A stretch of DNA of 64,000 nucleotides, taken from assembly GCA_019638805.1 (NCBI GenBank), contig JAHBTA010000004.1:310001-374000 (forward strand), read 5' to 3'. Of this stretch, positions 43,478-52,334 are shown piece after piece. Both the position numbers and the translations under genes were made by a program. The notes beneath the pieces were generated by a model that worked only from the letters and a program-made list of their open reading frames with translations, was not told the origin of the DNA and did no database searches. Numbering within the stretch: position 1 is the first letter of the stretch; the number at the start of each line of letters is the position of its first letter. The stretch is from Microbacteriaceae bacterium. GTDB taxonomy: Bacteria; Actinomycetota; Actinomycetes; Actinomycetales; Microbacteriaceae.

Positions 43478-44289
43478 ACCGCCGACCCGGCTTCCTGACC
43501 TACGGATTGCTGAGCGCCTTCCTCATCGGCTCGGCCTACCCGCTGTGGTGGTCGTTCGTGGTCGGCAGCGGCACCAACGCCACGCGTGGCGAGACCCTCC
43601 CGCTCATCCCCGGCGGCAACTTCCTCGCCAACGCGATCAAGGTGCTCGACGCCATCCCGTTCTGGAAGGCGCTCGGCAACTCGATCATCGTGTCCGGCAT
43701 CGTCACCGTCTCCGTCGTGACCTTCGCGACGCTGGCCGGGTACGCCTTCGCCAAGTTGCGGTTCCGGGGGCGGGACGGATTGATGGTCTTCGTCATCGCG
43801 ACGCTCGCGATCCCGACGCAGCTGGGCATCATCCCCCTGTTCATCGTCATGCGCCAGCTCGGCTGGACCGGCACGCTCGGCGCGGTGATCGTGCCGACGC
43901 TCGTCACGGCATTCGGGGTCTTCTTCATGCGGCAGTACCTTGTGGACGTGATCCCCGACGAGCTCATCGAGGCGGCGCGGGTCGACGGCGCCAACCAGTT
44001 CCGGGTCTTCCTGACCGTCGCGGTGCCCGCCGCGCGGCCCGCCATGGCGATCCTCGGGCTCTTCACCTTCATGGCCACCTGGACCGACTTCCTGTGGCCG
44101 CTCATCGTGCTGCCCCCGAACAACCCGACCCTGCAGACGGCGCTCAGCCAGCTGCAGTCGGGGTACTACATCGACTACTCGATCGTGCTGACCGGCGCGG
44201 TCATGGCCACCATCCCGCTGCTGGTGCTGTTCATCGGCGCCGGGCGGCAGCTCATCGCGGGCATCATGGCGGGGGCGGTGAAGGGATGA
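43474..44289 (+). CDS. cebG: sugar ABC transporter permease (CebG type)
   Basis: 271-residue MalG-type permease, six helices. The EAA loop is EAARVDGANQFRVFLTVAVPAARPA, and the C-terminal helix ends VLFIGAGRQLIAGIMAGAVKG as is typical of the family. The start overlaps cebF and the stop overlaps the GH1 gene (ATGA both), so the operon is translated as a coupled unit. Confidence 0.92.
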   Translation: MNRRPGFLTYGLLSAFLIGSAYPLWWSFVVGSGTNATRGETLPLIPGGNFLANAIKVLDAIPFWKALGNSIIVSGIVTVSVVTFATLAGYAFAKLRFRGRDGLMVFVIATLAIPTQLGIIPLFIVMRQLGWTGTLGAVIVPTLVTAFGVFFMRQYLVDVIPDELIEAARVDGANQFRVFLTVAVPAARPAMAILGLFTFMATWTDFLWPLIVLPPNNPTLQTALSQLQSGYYIDYSIVLTGAVMATIPLLVLFIGAGRQLIAGIMAGAVKG

Positions 44290-45686
44290 CCGCGTTCCCC
44301 GCATCCTTCCTCTGGGGCGCCGCGACCGCGGCCGCGCAGATCGAGGGCGCGGCGCACGAAGACGGCAAGACCGACTCGGTGTGGGACCACTTCGCCCGCA
44401 CGCCCGGCAACGTCGCGAACGGCGACACGCCGGAGCGCGCTGTCGACCACTACCACCGCATGCCGGAGGACGTCGCGCTCATGCGCGAGCTCGGCCTGGA
44501 CTCGTACCGCTTCTCGATCAGCTGGGCGCGCGTCAAGCCGGATGACGCGGCCCCCAACCCGAAGGGCCTGGACTTCTACAGCCGGCTGGTCGACGAACTC
44601 CTGGGGGCAGGGATCCTCCCGTGGCTCACGCTGTACCACTGGGACATGCCGCAGGCGGTCGAGGAGACCGGCGGCTGGGCCAACCGCGACACCGCGGAGC
44701 GCTTCCTGGACTACGCCGTGCTCGTGCACGAGCACCTCGGGGATCGGGTCACCCACTGGACCACGTTCAACGAGCCGCTGTGCTCCTCGCTCATCGGCTA
44801 CGCCGGGGGTGAGCACGCGCCCGGGCGCACCGAGCCGCGCGCCGGGCTGGCCGCGCTGCACCACCAGCACCTGGCGCACGGCCTCGCGGTGGCCTCGCTG
44901 CGCGAGCGCGGGGCGCAGCGGCTGGGCATCACGCTCAACCTCACCAACGCGGTGCCGGACGATCCCGCCGACCCGGTCGACCTCGACGCCGCGCGGCGCA
45001 TCGACGCGCTGTGGAACCGCGCCTTCCTCGACCCGCTGCTGCTCGGGCGCTACCCGGCCGACTTCCTCCAGGACATCGCCGCCCACCGCTTCGACGAGCT
45101 CGTGCACGACGGCGACCTCGCGACCATCGCTCAGCCCATCGACTTCCTGGGCGTCAACCACTACCACGACGACAACGTCAGCGGGCACCCGCTGCCGCCG
45201 GACACCCCGCCCGGGCTTCGCCCCACGGACAAGCCCGGCGGCTCCCCGTTCGTCGGCAGCGAGTTCGTCACCTTCCCGCCGCGCGACCTGCCGCGCACCG
45301 CGATGGGGTGGGAGGTCAATCCCGACGGCCTCCGCATCCTGCTCACCCGCCTGGGGCGCGAGTATCCGCACCTGCCGCCGCTCTACGTGACCGAGAACGG
45401 CTCGTCCTACGACGACACCGTGTCGGCGGACGGCGCCGTGCACGACACCGAGCGGGTCGCCTACCTGCGTTCGCACGTGGATGCGGTGGCCGCCGCGATC
45501 GCGGAGGGCGCGGATGTGCGCGGCTACTTCGCCTGGTCGCTTCTGGACAACTTCGAGTGGGCGTGGGGCTACGACAAGCGCTTCGGCGTGGTGCGCGTCG
45601 ACTACGAGACCCAGGAGCGCACGGTCAAGGACAGCGGATGGGCCCTCGCCGAGCTGGCGCGCGCCGCGCGCGAGGCCCGGGCCTAG
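44286..45686 (+). CDS. bglC: beta-glucosidase, glycoside hydrolase family 1
   Basis: 466 residues, normal GH1 length. The acid/base is E163 in TFNEP and the nucleophile E370 in YVTENG. The N-terminal signature FLWGAATAAAQIEGA is present. It hydrolyses cellobiose and other beta-glucosides to glucose in the cytoplasm after import by CebEFG. ATGA overlap with cebG. The lacI gene follows after 12 bp, matching the ceb-bgl-celR arrangement described in actinobacteria. Confidence 0.95.
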   Translation: MTAFPASFLWGAATAAAQIEGAAHEDGKTDSVWDHFARTPGNVANGDTPERAVDHYHRMPEDVALMRELGLDSYRFSISWARVKPDDAAPNPKGLDFYSRLVDELLGAGILPWLTLYHWDMPQAVEETGGWANRDTAERFLDYAVLVHEHLGDRVTHWTTFNEPLCSSLIGYAGGEHAPGRTEPRAGLAALHHQHLAHGLAVASLRERGAQRLGITLNLTNAVPDDPADPVDLDAARRIDALWNRAFLDPLLLGRYPADFLQDIAAHRFDELVHDGDLATIAQPIDFLGVNHYHDDNVSGHPLPPDTPPGLRPTDKPGGSPFVGSEFVTFPPRDLPRTAMGWEVNPDGLRILLTRLGREYPHLPPLYVTENGSSYDDTVSADGAVHDTERVAYLRSHVDAVAAAIAEGADVRGYFAWSLLDNFEWAWGYDKRFGVVRVDYETQERTVKDSGWALAELARAAREARA

Positions 45687-45698
45687 GATGGGCGCACC

Positions 45699-46721
45699 AT
45701 GTCCAGCGAGCCGTTGACGCATTCCGCCGCGCCGACCCTGGAACTGGTGGCGGCCGCGGCCGGGGTCTCCCGTTCGACCGTCTCGCGCGTCGTGAACGGC
45801 TCGCCCAACGTGACGCCCGAGGCCGTCGAGGCCGTCGAACGCGCCATCGACGAGCTCGGCTACGTGCCGAACCGGGCCGCGCGCATCCTGGCCAGCCGGC
45901 GCACCTTCTCGATCGCGCTGGTCATCCCCGAGAACACCGCCAAGTTCTTCGCCGACCCATATTTCGCCTCGGTCGTGCAGGGCCTCGCCATGCACCTGGC
46001 GGGCACCCAGTACACGCTCACGCTGCTCATCGCGGCCGAGAACGACGCCGAGAAGACCCGGCGCTACCTGCAGGCCGGCAACGTCGACGGCGCGATCATC
46101 CTGAGCCACCACAGCGACGACCGCTCGTACGTGGCGCTGGCGAAGTCGATCCCCGTGGTCTTCGGCGGGCGGCCGATGAGCTCGGAGGGTCCGAACCCGT
46201 ACTACGTCGACGTCGACAACGTGGAGGCCTCACGCGAGATCACCGGCAGGCTCGTCGCGGCGGGCCGCACGCGCATCGCGAGCATCGCGGGCCCGCTCAA
46301 CATGGCCGCGGGCCTGGACCGGCTCGAGGGCTGGCGGCGCGCGCTGGATGACGCGAAGCTCACGCCCGTGCGCATCGAGCACGGCGACTTCACCCCGGCC
46401 AGCGGCGAGGCCGCCATGCGCCGGCTGCTGGACAGCGGCGTCGAGTTCGACGGGGTCTTCGTCGCGAGCGCGCAGATGGCATCGGGTGCCCTGAACGCGC
46501 TGCGCGAGCGCGGGATGCGGGTCCCCGACGACGTCGGGATGGTCACCATCGACAACGACTACTTCGCGCAGTCGGCGCAGCCGCCGCTCACGACCATCGA
46601 GCAGCCCACCATGGAGGTCGGGGCGACCATGGCCACCGTGCTCCTGCGGCTCATCGACGGCGAGAGCGTCGACCGGGTGACCATGATGCCCGTGCGCGTG
46701 ATCGAGCGCGATTCCGCCTGA
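45699..46721 (+). CDS. celR: LacI-family regulator of beta-glucoside use (CelR/CebR type)
   Basis: 340 residues. The N-terminal LacI helix-turn-helix (about 13-60; TLELVAAAAGVSRSTVSRVVNGSPNV, hinge RAARILASRR) is followed by a periplasmic-binding-like effector domain. It probably represses the operon at 40951-41044, whose palindromes match the CelR site. Its own TAGGAT hexamer stands 9 nt before the ATG, so it may also be made from a short or leaderless transcript independent of the main promoter. Confidence 0.93.
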   Translation: MSSEPLTHSAAPTLELVAAAAGVSRSTVSRVVNGSPNVTPEAVEAVERAIDELGYVPNRAARILASRRTFSIALVIPENTAKFFADPYFASVVQGLAMHLAGTQYTLTLLIAAENDAEKTRRYLQAGNVDGAIILSHHSDDRSYVALAKSIPVVFGGRPMSSEGPNPYYVDVDNVEASREITGRLVAAGRTRIASIAGPLNMAAGLDRLEGWRRALDDAKLTPVRIEHGDFTPASGEAAMRRLLDSGVEFDGVFVASAQMASGALNALRERGMRVPDDVGMVTIDNDYFAQSAQPPLTTIEQPTMEVGATMATVLLRLIDGESVDRVTMMPVRVIERDSA

Positions 46722-46747
46722 GCGGCTCGCGGCTCACGCCTCACGCC

Positions 46748-47032
46748 TCACGAATCGCTGAGGTCGATCCGGACGGTGCCCTTGTAGACGTCCTTGTCGC
46801 CGTCCCCCGGGACCGGGGCGGGTGCCGGCAGCCGGCTCTCCCGCTCGAGCTCCTGCTGGGCCTGGTGGCGGGTGGGCGCGAAGATCTCGTCGACTCCGCC
46901 GACCAGGCCGGCGATGCCGCCGCCTCGGCCCCCCGCGTGCCGGCCGGTCATGTCGATCCACCCCTTGCGCTGGGCGACGACGCCGAGCGCGATGAGCACG
47001 ACCGCGACCCCGCCGGCGATCAGCCACTCCAT
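46748..47032 (-). CDS. small single-pass membrane protein, unknown function
   Basis: 94 residues: one N-terminal helix (about 3-21, LIAGGVAVVLIALGVV), a Gly-rich segment (GGRGGGIAGLVGG) and a charged C-terminal region. Not recognised. It starts 4 bp after the haem ATPase stop, so it is the last gene of the lplA-hmuU-hmuV operon. It converges on celR with a 26-bp gap holding a tandem CTCACGC repeat. Confidence 0.7.
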   Translation of the reverse strand: MEWLIAGGVAVVLIALGVVAQRKGWIDMTGRHAGGRGGGIAGLVGGVDEIFAPTRHQAQQELERESRLPAPAPVPGDGDKDVYKGTVRIDLSDS

Positions 47033-47036
47033 GCCC

Positions 47037-47834
47037 TCAGGGTACGCGCCGCAGGGGCACCACGAGCAGAGTGCCGTCGCGCTCGATGACCTCCACCTCG
47101 ACGCCGTACACGCGCGAGACCGCCGCGGCCGTGAGCACCTCGCGCGGCGTGCCGATCGCCTCGAGACGGCCGCCCGCGACGAGCGCGACCCGGTCGGCCA
47201 CGGCACCCGCGAGCGAGAGGTCGTGCAGGACCACCCCGACCGCGCGACCGGAGGCGGCCAGCTCGCGTGCGATGCGCAGCACGTCCTCCTGGTGGCCGAG
47301 GTCGAGCGCCGCGGTCGGCTCGTCCAGCAGCACGATCGCGGTCTCCTGCGCGAGCACGCGCGCGAGGGAGACCCGCGCCCGCTCGCCCCCCGAGAGTTCG
47401 GTGAACCGCCGGTCCAGCAGGTGCACGACATCGGCCCGCGCGGCCGCCGACGCCAGGGCGCGATCGTCGTCGTCGAGCTGCGGGGTGCGCGCCCACGGGC
47501 TGCGCCCCATCTCGAGCACCTCGCGCACCCGGAACGGGAAGCTCAGGGCGTTGTCCTGGGTCAGCACCGCGCGGCGGCGGGCGAGCTCGAGCGGGGAGAA
47601 CGCACTCAGCGGGGCGCCGTCCAGCAGCGCGGTACCGGAGTCCGGCACGCGCTCGCCGCTCAGCACGGCCAGCAGCGTCGACTTGCCCGCGCCGTTCGGG
47701 CCGACGATCGCCAGGACCTCCCCCTCCCGCAGTTCGAGGGTGACCCGGTCGAGAACCGGACGGCCGTCGAGCGTGACGCCCACGGCATCCAGGACGACGG
47801 CAGTGCCCATGGTCGCGCCGGCGACAGTGCTCAT
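47037..47834 (-). CDS. hmuV: haemin ABC transporter ATP-binding protein
   Basis: 265-residue ATPase. Walker A GPNGAGKST is near residues 45-53, the signature LSGGERARVSLARVLAQ follows, and Walker B is IVLLDEPTAALD. The HmuV branch is indicated by VLTQDNALSFPFRVREVLEMGR and the partner permease. It powers haem import together with HmuU and, presumably, the binding protein HmuT encoded 10 kb away. Start chosen at ATG 47834, overlapping the hmuU stop (ATGA). Confidence 0.9.
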   Translation of the reverse strand: MSTVAGATMGTAVVLDAVGVTLDGRPVLDRVTLELREGEVLAIVGPNGAGKSTLLAVLSGERVPDSGTALLDGAPLSAFSPLELARRRAVLTQDNALSFPFRVREVLEMGRSPWARTPQLDDDDRALASAAARADVVHLLDRRFTELSGGERARVSLARVLAQETAIVLLDEPTAALDLGHQEDVLRIARELAASGRAVGVVLHDLSLAGAVADRVALVAGGRLEAIGTPREVLTAAAVSRVYGVEVEVIERDGTLLVVPLRRVP

Positions 47835-48877
47835 GCCCAGCCCCCCGACCGGCGGCGCTGCCGCCACAGCAGGAAGAAGAAGAACGGCCCGCCCACGAGC
47901 GAGGTGAGCAGCCCGATGGGCAGCTCGGCGCCTCCCACGAGGGTGCGCGCGAGCAGGTCGGCCCAGACCAGGAGAGCCGCGCCCGCGAAAGCGCTCGTGA
48001 GGATGAGCGGCCGATGCGCGGGGCCGAGCAGCATGCGGATCAGGTGCGGCACCACGAGCCCGACGAAGGCGATGATGCCCGCGAACGCGACCGCCACGCC
48101 GGTCATGAGCGCCACGAGCACGACCGAGACGATGCGCAGGCGCTCCACGTCGACGCCCAGGTGCCGCGCGTTGCGCTCACCGAGCGCGAGCACGTCGAAA
48201 CGGCGGCCCAGCAGGATCGCCACCACGATGCACGGGATGGCGACGACCGCCACCACGAGCTCCTCGCGCCACAGCGACCCGCCGAGCGACCCGAGCTGCC
48301 AGAACACGATCTGCTCGCGGTTGGCCGCGCTCGCCGAGAACAGCACGAACGCCAGCCCGGCCCCGGCGAAGGCGTTGACCGCGATGCCGGTCAGCAGCAG
48401 GGTCACCACCTCGGTGCGGCCGTTCGCTCGCGACACCAGATAGACGAGCATGGTCGCGAGCAGCCCGCCCGCGAAGGCCAGCACCGCCACGAAGCCGTCG
48501 CCGAAGGCCTCGAGCCCGAGCACGATCGCCGTCGCTGCCCCGAGCGCCGCACCGGAGGAGACGCCCACGACACCGGGCTCGGCCAGCGGGTTCCCGAAGA
48601 CCGCCTGCATGACGGCGCCCGCGACCGCGAGCGCAGCCCCGACCGTCATGGCCATCGCGATGCGCGGGAAGCGCACCACCCACAGGGTCGACTCGATGAT
48701 CGGGTCGGTCGGCGCCCACTCGTTCGGGATGCCGACCGCCCGCAGCAGGGACCCCGCGACCTCAGCGGGGCTGATCTCCAATTGCCCCGCGATGCCCGAC
48801 ACCAGGATGCCCCCGGCCAGGAGCACAGCGATCGCGAGCCCGACCGCCGGCCCGCGGGCCGCCCGCGCGGGCGTCAC
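47831..48877 (-). CDS. hmuU: haemin ABC transporter permease (FecCD family)
   Basis: 348 residues with about nine to ten helices. The FecCD hallmarks GAVMQAVFGNPLAEPGVVGVSSGAALGAA and FAGIIAFVGLVVPHLIRMLLGPAHR are complete. It forms the haem or iron-chelate channel with HmuV. Start GTG 48877 overlaps the lplA stop (GTGA), so it is translationally coupled to a lipoate ligase gene, an unusual partnership. No binding-protein gene adjoins; HmuT lies at 57447-58544. Confidence 0.9.
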   Translation of the reverse strand: MTPARAARGPAVGLAIAVLLAGGILVSGIAGQLEISPAEVAGSLLRAVGIPNEWAPTDPIIESTLWVVRFPRIAMAMTVGAALAVAGAVMQAVFGNPLAEPGVVGVSSGAALGAATAIVLGLEAFGDGFVAVLAFAGGLLATMLVYLVSRANGRTEVVTLLLTGIAVNAFAGAGLAFVLFSASAANREQIVFWQLGSLGGSLWREELVVAVVAIPCIVVAILLGRRFDVLALGERNARHLGVDVERLRIVSVVLVALMTGVAVAFAGIIAFVGLVVPHLIRMLLGPAHRPLILTSAFAGAALLVWADLLARTLVGGAELPIGLLTSLVGGPFFFFLLWRQRRRSGGWA

Positions 48878-49923
48878 GGCACCCGGTAGAGCCACTCGTC
48901 GGTGCCGAACTTCTCGGCGACGAGCTGCTCGGCGCGCGCGTACTCCTCGGGGGTGATCTCCCCATCGGTCAGGCCGTGCTGCGCGCGGAACGTCTCGACC
49001 ATGCGGTCGATGATCTCCTCCCGGGTGAGCCCGGTCTGCGAGCGGAGCGGATCGACGCGCTTGGCCGCCGACTTGGTGCCCTTGTCGCTGAGCTTCTCGC
49101 GGCCGATGCGCAGAACCTCGGCCATGCGCTCGCCGTCCATGTCGTAGGCCATGGTCACGTGGTGCAGGACACCGCCGTTGCCGAGGCGCTTCTGCGCGGC
49201 GCCGCCGATCTTGCCCGCCGGGCTGGCGATGTCGTTGAGCGGCACATAGCTCGCCTCGATCCCGAGGCTCTGCAGCGCCTGCACCGCCCACTCGTCGAAG
49301 AACGCGTAGCTGTCGGCGAACGACATTCCGGCGACCAGGTCGACGGGGGCGTAGATCGAGTAGGTCACGACGGTGCCGGCGTCCATGAACATCGCCCCGC
49401 CGCCGGAGATGCGGCGCACCACCCGGAAGCCGTACTTGGCGGCGTTGTCCGGGTCCACCTCGTTCTTGACCGACTGGAAGCTGCCGATCACGACGGCCGG
49501 TTCCTCCCACTCCCAGATGCGCAGGGTGGGGGTGCGGGTGCCGTCGCCGACCTCCTCGGCGAGCACCTGATCCAGGGCCAGATGCATGAGCGGGGTCAGC
49601 GGGCCGGGGTGCACGAGCTGCCAGTCGTAGTCGCGCCAGGAGGTCGCACGTTGCAGGGCGCGGCGCACGGCGGTGGCCACCGCCTCCGGGCTGAAGCCGA
49701 GCAGCTGGGCTCCGTCGGGGAGAGCGCCCTGCACCGCGGCGGCGAGCGCGCGGGCGTCGGTGTCGGCCGGCATTCCGGTCAGCGCGGCGTCGATCGCGGG
49801 AAGCGCGTCGTCGGGTTCGAGGAAGAAGTCGCCCGAGATCCGGACATCCGCGAGGCGCTCGGCCACGACATCCAGGTCGGCGACGACGAGCTTGCCGCCG
49901 GGCACCTTGAACTCGCCGTGCAT
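48874..49923 (-). CDS. lplA: lipoate-protein ligase A family protein (accessory domain at the N-terminus)
   Basis: 349 residues. The catalytic BPL/LplA domain spans about 100-300, with the conserved RRISGGGAMFMDAGTVVTYSI and the lysine-containing DIASPAGKIGGAAQKRLGNGGVLHH. A segment resembling the LplA accessory domain (GEFKVPGGKLVVADLDV; GDFFLEPDDALPAIDAAL) precedes it, the reverse of the E. coli order. It attaches lipoate or octanoate to dehydrogenase E2 and GcvH proteins. ATG 49923 follows TAGGCT by 6 nt (leaderless), and the 96-bp element begins 6 bp upstream of that -10. Confidence 0.88.
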   Translation of the reverse strand: MHGEFKVPGGKLVVADLDVVAERLADVRISGDFFLEPDDALPAIDAALTGMPADTDARALAAAVQGALPDGAQLLGFSPEAVATAVRRALQRATSWRDYDWQLVHPGPLTPLMHLALDQVLAEEVGDGTRTPTLRIWEWEEPAVVIGSFQSVKNEVDPDNAAKYGFRVVRRISGGGAMFMDAGTVVTYSIYAPVDLVAGMSFADSYAFFDEWAVQALQSLGIEASYVPLNDIASPAGKIGGAAQKRLGNGGVLHHVTMAYDMDGERMAEVLRIGREKLSDKGTKSAAKRVDPLRSQTGLTREEIIDRMVETFRAQHGLTDGEITPEEYARAEQLVAEKFGTDEWLYRVP

Positions 49924-49941
49924 GCCCCCAGCCTATTGCTT

Positions 49942-50037
49942 GACCAAATGCAGGAGATCTTGCCCTCTGCACCGCCGACGCGCCCGCGTTTCCGGGGATC
50001 GCACCCACCGCACCGGAAGAATCTCCTGCATTTGATC
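49942..50037. repeat. 96-bp palindromic intergenic element, copy 2
   Basis: GACCAAATGCAGGAGAT (49942-49958) and ATCTCCTGCATTTGATC (50021-50037) are 17-bp inverted arms with one mismatch, separated by 62 bp exactly as in copy 1. The interior is different but again GC-rich, with a TTCCGG/CCGGAA hairpin. The right arm supplies the stop codon of the lipase gene (50036-50038), and the left arm lies 6 bp from the lplA -10. Confidence 0.9.
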
Positions 50038-50899
50038 AACGACCGACGTGGGAGTCGAGCCACGCGATGACGTCGCGGCGGACCTCCTCCTGGTTGGTCT
50101 CGTTGAACAGCTCGTGACGCGCGCCCTCGTAGACCTTGACGGTCACATCGCTCAGCCCGCCCCGCGTACGGTACGCCTCGGCCAGCAGCCCCACGCTGCG
50201 CGGACCGCCCAGCGGGTCGTCGCTGCCGATGACGATGAGCATCGGGATGTCGCGGGCGGCCCGCCGGGGACGGCCCAGCAGGCGCAGCCCGTCCGGGATC
50301 CCGAAGAGCTTGGCCACCTTCGCATCGAAGGTCAGCGGGTCGTCGCGGAACGCCTCCTGCACGGCCACGTCACGGCTGAGCCACTCGTGCCCGGTGCCGC
50401 CCGGCTGCCGGTGCCGCTTCGCGAGGTCGCCCGAGTTCATGTGCGCGAGCGTGCGATAGGCGGTGCCGCTGAAGATCACGGCGTCGTACTCGACCGCCTC
50501 GTTCAGCCGGCGCTGCCCGAGCAGCGAGCCCATACTGTGCCCGAGCAGCACGATGGGAAGGTCGGGGTTCTCGTCGTGCGCGATGTCGCGCAGCTGCGAA
50601 ACTCCACGGATGATGGCGCGCATCCCGCCGGGACCGGGTCGGCCCAGGTGGCTCAGGTCACCGTCGTACTGGTGCACGCCCGTCGAGCCGTGCCCGCGGT
50701 AGTCGCCCGCGTAGACCGTGTACCCGGCGGCGGCGAGCGCCTGCGCGAGCGGCTCGTAGCGCAGCGCGTACTCGCCGATGCCGTGCACGATGTGCACGAC
50801 CGCCCGGGGCTTCGCGGCAGGCCACACCCAGTAGTGGTTGGTCACCCCGCCGTCGTCGACGAAGGTGCGCTCGGTTCGGGTGACGGCGGTGTCGGGCAT
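50036..50899 (-). CDS. alpha/beta hydrolase, monoacylglycerol lipase-like
   Basis: 287 residues. GHSMGS holds the nucleophile serine, HGIGEYALRY forms the oxyanion region, the late histidine is in GARHELFNE, and the aspartate is in GSDDPLGG. Typical of serine aminopeptidase S33/monoglyceride lipases acting in the cytoplasm. Start chosen at ATG 50899. The stop codon TGA belongs to the terminal arm of the 96-bp repeat, so the ancestral C-terminus may have been different. The gene is divergent from an MFS gene with about 100 bp between starts. Confidence 0.88.
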   Translation of the reverse strand: MPDTAVTRTERTFVDDGGVTNHYWVWPAAKPRAVVHIVHGIGEYALRYEPLAQALAAAGYTVYAGDYRGHGSTGVHQYDGDLSHLGRPGPGGMRAIIRGVSQLRDIAHDENPDLPIVLLGHSMGSLLGQRRLNEAVEYDAVIFSGTAYRTLAHMNSGDLAKRHRQPGGTGHEWLSRDVAVQEAFRDDPLTFDAKVAKLFGIPDGLRLLGRPRRAARDIPMLIVIGSDDPLGGPRSVGLLAEAYRTRGGLSDVTVKVYEGARHELFNETNQEEVRRDVIAWLDSHVGR

Positions 50900-50975
50900 G
50901 GGGTCATCATGGTCTCGATGCGCCCCGCGCGCCACCCGTCCGGCGCGGCGCGTCGGCCGGGACTAGCGTGGCATG

Positions 50976-51002
50976 GTGACACCAGGACCGGCCGAGTCGT
51001 GA
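50976..51002 (+). CDS. possible 8-codon leader peptide upstream of the MFS gene
   Basis: GTG 50976 follows TAGCGT (50964-50969) by 6 nt, the same leaderless pattern seen at many genes here. It opens a short frame encoding VTPGPAES whose TGA overlaps the GTG start at 50999 (GTGA). ATG 50973 is in the same frame. A leaderless leader peptide coupled to the transporter is possible; chance is not excluded. Confidence 0.35.
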   Translation: MTPGPAES

Positions 51003-52324
51003 GCGCGATGTTCCGGTCGTTCGCGATCGCGAACTACCGGATGTGGTTCGCGGGCGCGCTCGTGTCGAACGTCGGCACCTGGATGCAGCGCGTCGCCCAG
51101 GACTGGCTCGTCCTGACCGAGCTCACCGACGACGACGCCACCGCGGTCGGGATCACCATGGCCCTGCAATTCGGCCCGCAGCTCGTGCTGCTGCCGGTGA
51201 CCGGGCTCGCCGCCGACCGCATCGACCGACGCCGGATGCTCATCGCCACCCAGATCGCGATGGCCCTGCTCGGGTTCGGGCTGGCCGCCATCACGCTCAC
51301 CGGGGTCGCGACGCTGTGGATGGTCTACGGGTTCGCCCTCGCGCTCGGGGTCGCCGCCGCGTTCGACGCGCCCGCACGTCAGGCGTTCGTGAGCGAACTC
51401 GTGCCGGTCAGCCACCTCGGCAACGCGGTCGCCCTCAACTCGGCATCGTTCAACGGCGCGCGCCTGCTCGGCCCCGCGATCGCCGGCCTGCTCGTGGCGT
51501 GGATCGGCGTCGGCTGGGTCTTCCTGATCAACGCCGTCACGTTCGGGGCGGTCCTGCTCTCGCTCGCGCTCCTGCGCCCCGACCAGTTCACGACCTTCAC
51601 CCGGCAGCCCCGCGCGCCCGGACAACTGCTCGACGGGATGCGGTACGTGCGCCGCCGCCCGGACATCGCCCTCGTGCTCGTCATGATCGCGATCCTCGGG
51701 ACGCTGGGCTTCAACTTCCCGATCTTCATCTCGGCCATGGCGCGCATCGAGTACGGCCAGGGCGCTGGCGAGTTTGGCGTGCTGTCCTCGGTCATCGCCG
51801 TCGGGTCGGTGACCGGGGCGCTGCTGGCCGCCCGGCGGGACCGGCCGCGTCTGCGCACCATAACGCTGGCGTCGGCCGGCTTCGGCGCCAGCCTCACCGC
51901 GGCCGCGCTCATGCCCACGCCCCTGCTGTTCGGCATCATGCTGGTGCTCGTCGGGTTCTCCGGCCTCAGCGTCATGACCACCGCCAACGGGTACGTGCAG
52001 ACCACGACGGCACCCGCCATGCGCGGGCGGGTCATGGCGCTGTACCTCGCGATCTTCGTGGGCGGCACCCCGCTCGGAGCCCCCCTCGTGGGATGGGTGG
52101 CCGACGCGCTGGGACCGCGGTGGTCGCTGGGGGTGGGGGCGGCATCCGGGTTCCTCGCCGCGGGCATCGCGGCGGTCTTCTGGCTGCGCACGCGCGAGGT
52201 GCGGCTCACCTGGGATCGCGCCCGTCGCTGGCCGCTCGCCCTGCGCTACGGGCGCGGCGCGGCCGCCGACCGCGAGCTGGCCACGACCGAGATCGCCGTG
52301 ATCGAGTCGCAGACGCAGCGCTGA
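50999..52324 (+). CDS. MFS transporter (EntS/MdtG-like)
   Basis: 441 residues, 12 helices. N-terminal FAIANYRMWFAGALVSNVGTWMQRVAQDWLVL is typical of the large actinobacterial EntS-like MFS group, and ADRIDRRRMLIATQ is the loop 2-3 signature. These export siderophores, drugs or metabolites. Start chosen at GTG 50999, which overlaps a possible leader peptide; ATG 51008 is the alternative. Substrate unknown. The gene converges on the transglutaminase gene, 10 bp away. Confidence 0.87.
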   Translation: MSAMFRSFAIANYRMWFAGALVSNVGTWMQRVAQDWLVLTELTDDDATAVGITMALQFGPQLVLLPVTGLAADRIDRRRMLIATQIAMALLGFGLAAITLTGVATLWMVYGFALALGVAAAFDAPARQAFVSELVPVSHLGNAVALNSASFNGARLLGPAIAGLLVAWIGVGWVFLINAVTFGAVLLSLALLRPDQFTTFTRQPRAPGQLLDGMRYVRRRPDIALVLVMIAILGTLGFNFPIFISAMARIEYGQGAGEFGVLSSVIAVGSVTGALLAARRDRPRLRTITLASAGFGASLTAAALMPTPLLFGIMLVLVGFSGLSVMTTANGYVQTTTAPAMRGRVMALYLAIFVGGTPLGAPLVGWVADALGPRWSLGVGAASGFLAAGIAAVFWLRTREVRLTWDRARRWPLALRYGRGAAADRELATTEIAVIESQTQR

Positions 52325-52334
52325 CGTCGGGGCT

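Noticed and set aside
42494..44289. Missing ATPase in the ceb operon as a defect
   Set aside because: Sugar importers of this type in actinobacteria commonly use a shared MsiK-like ATPase encoded elsewhere.
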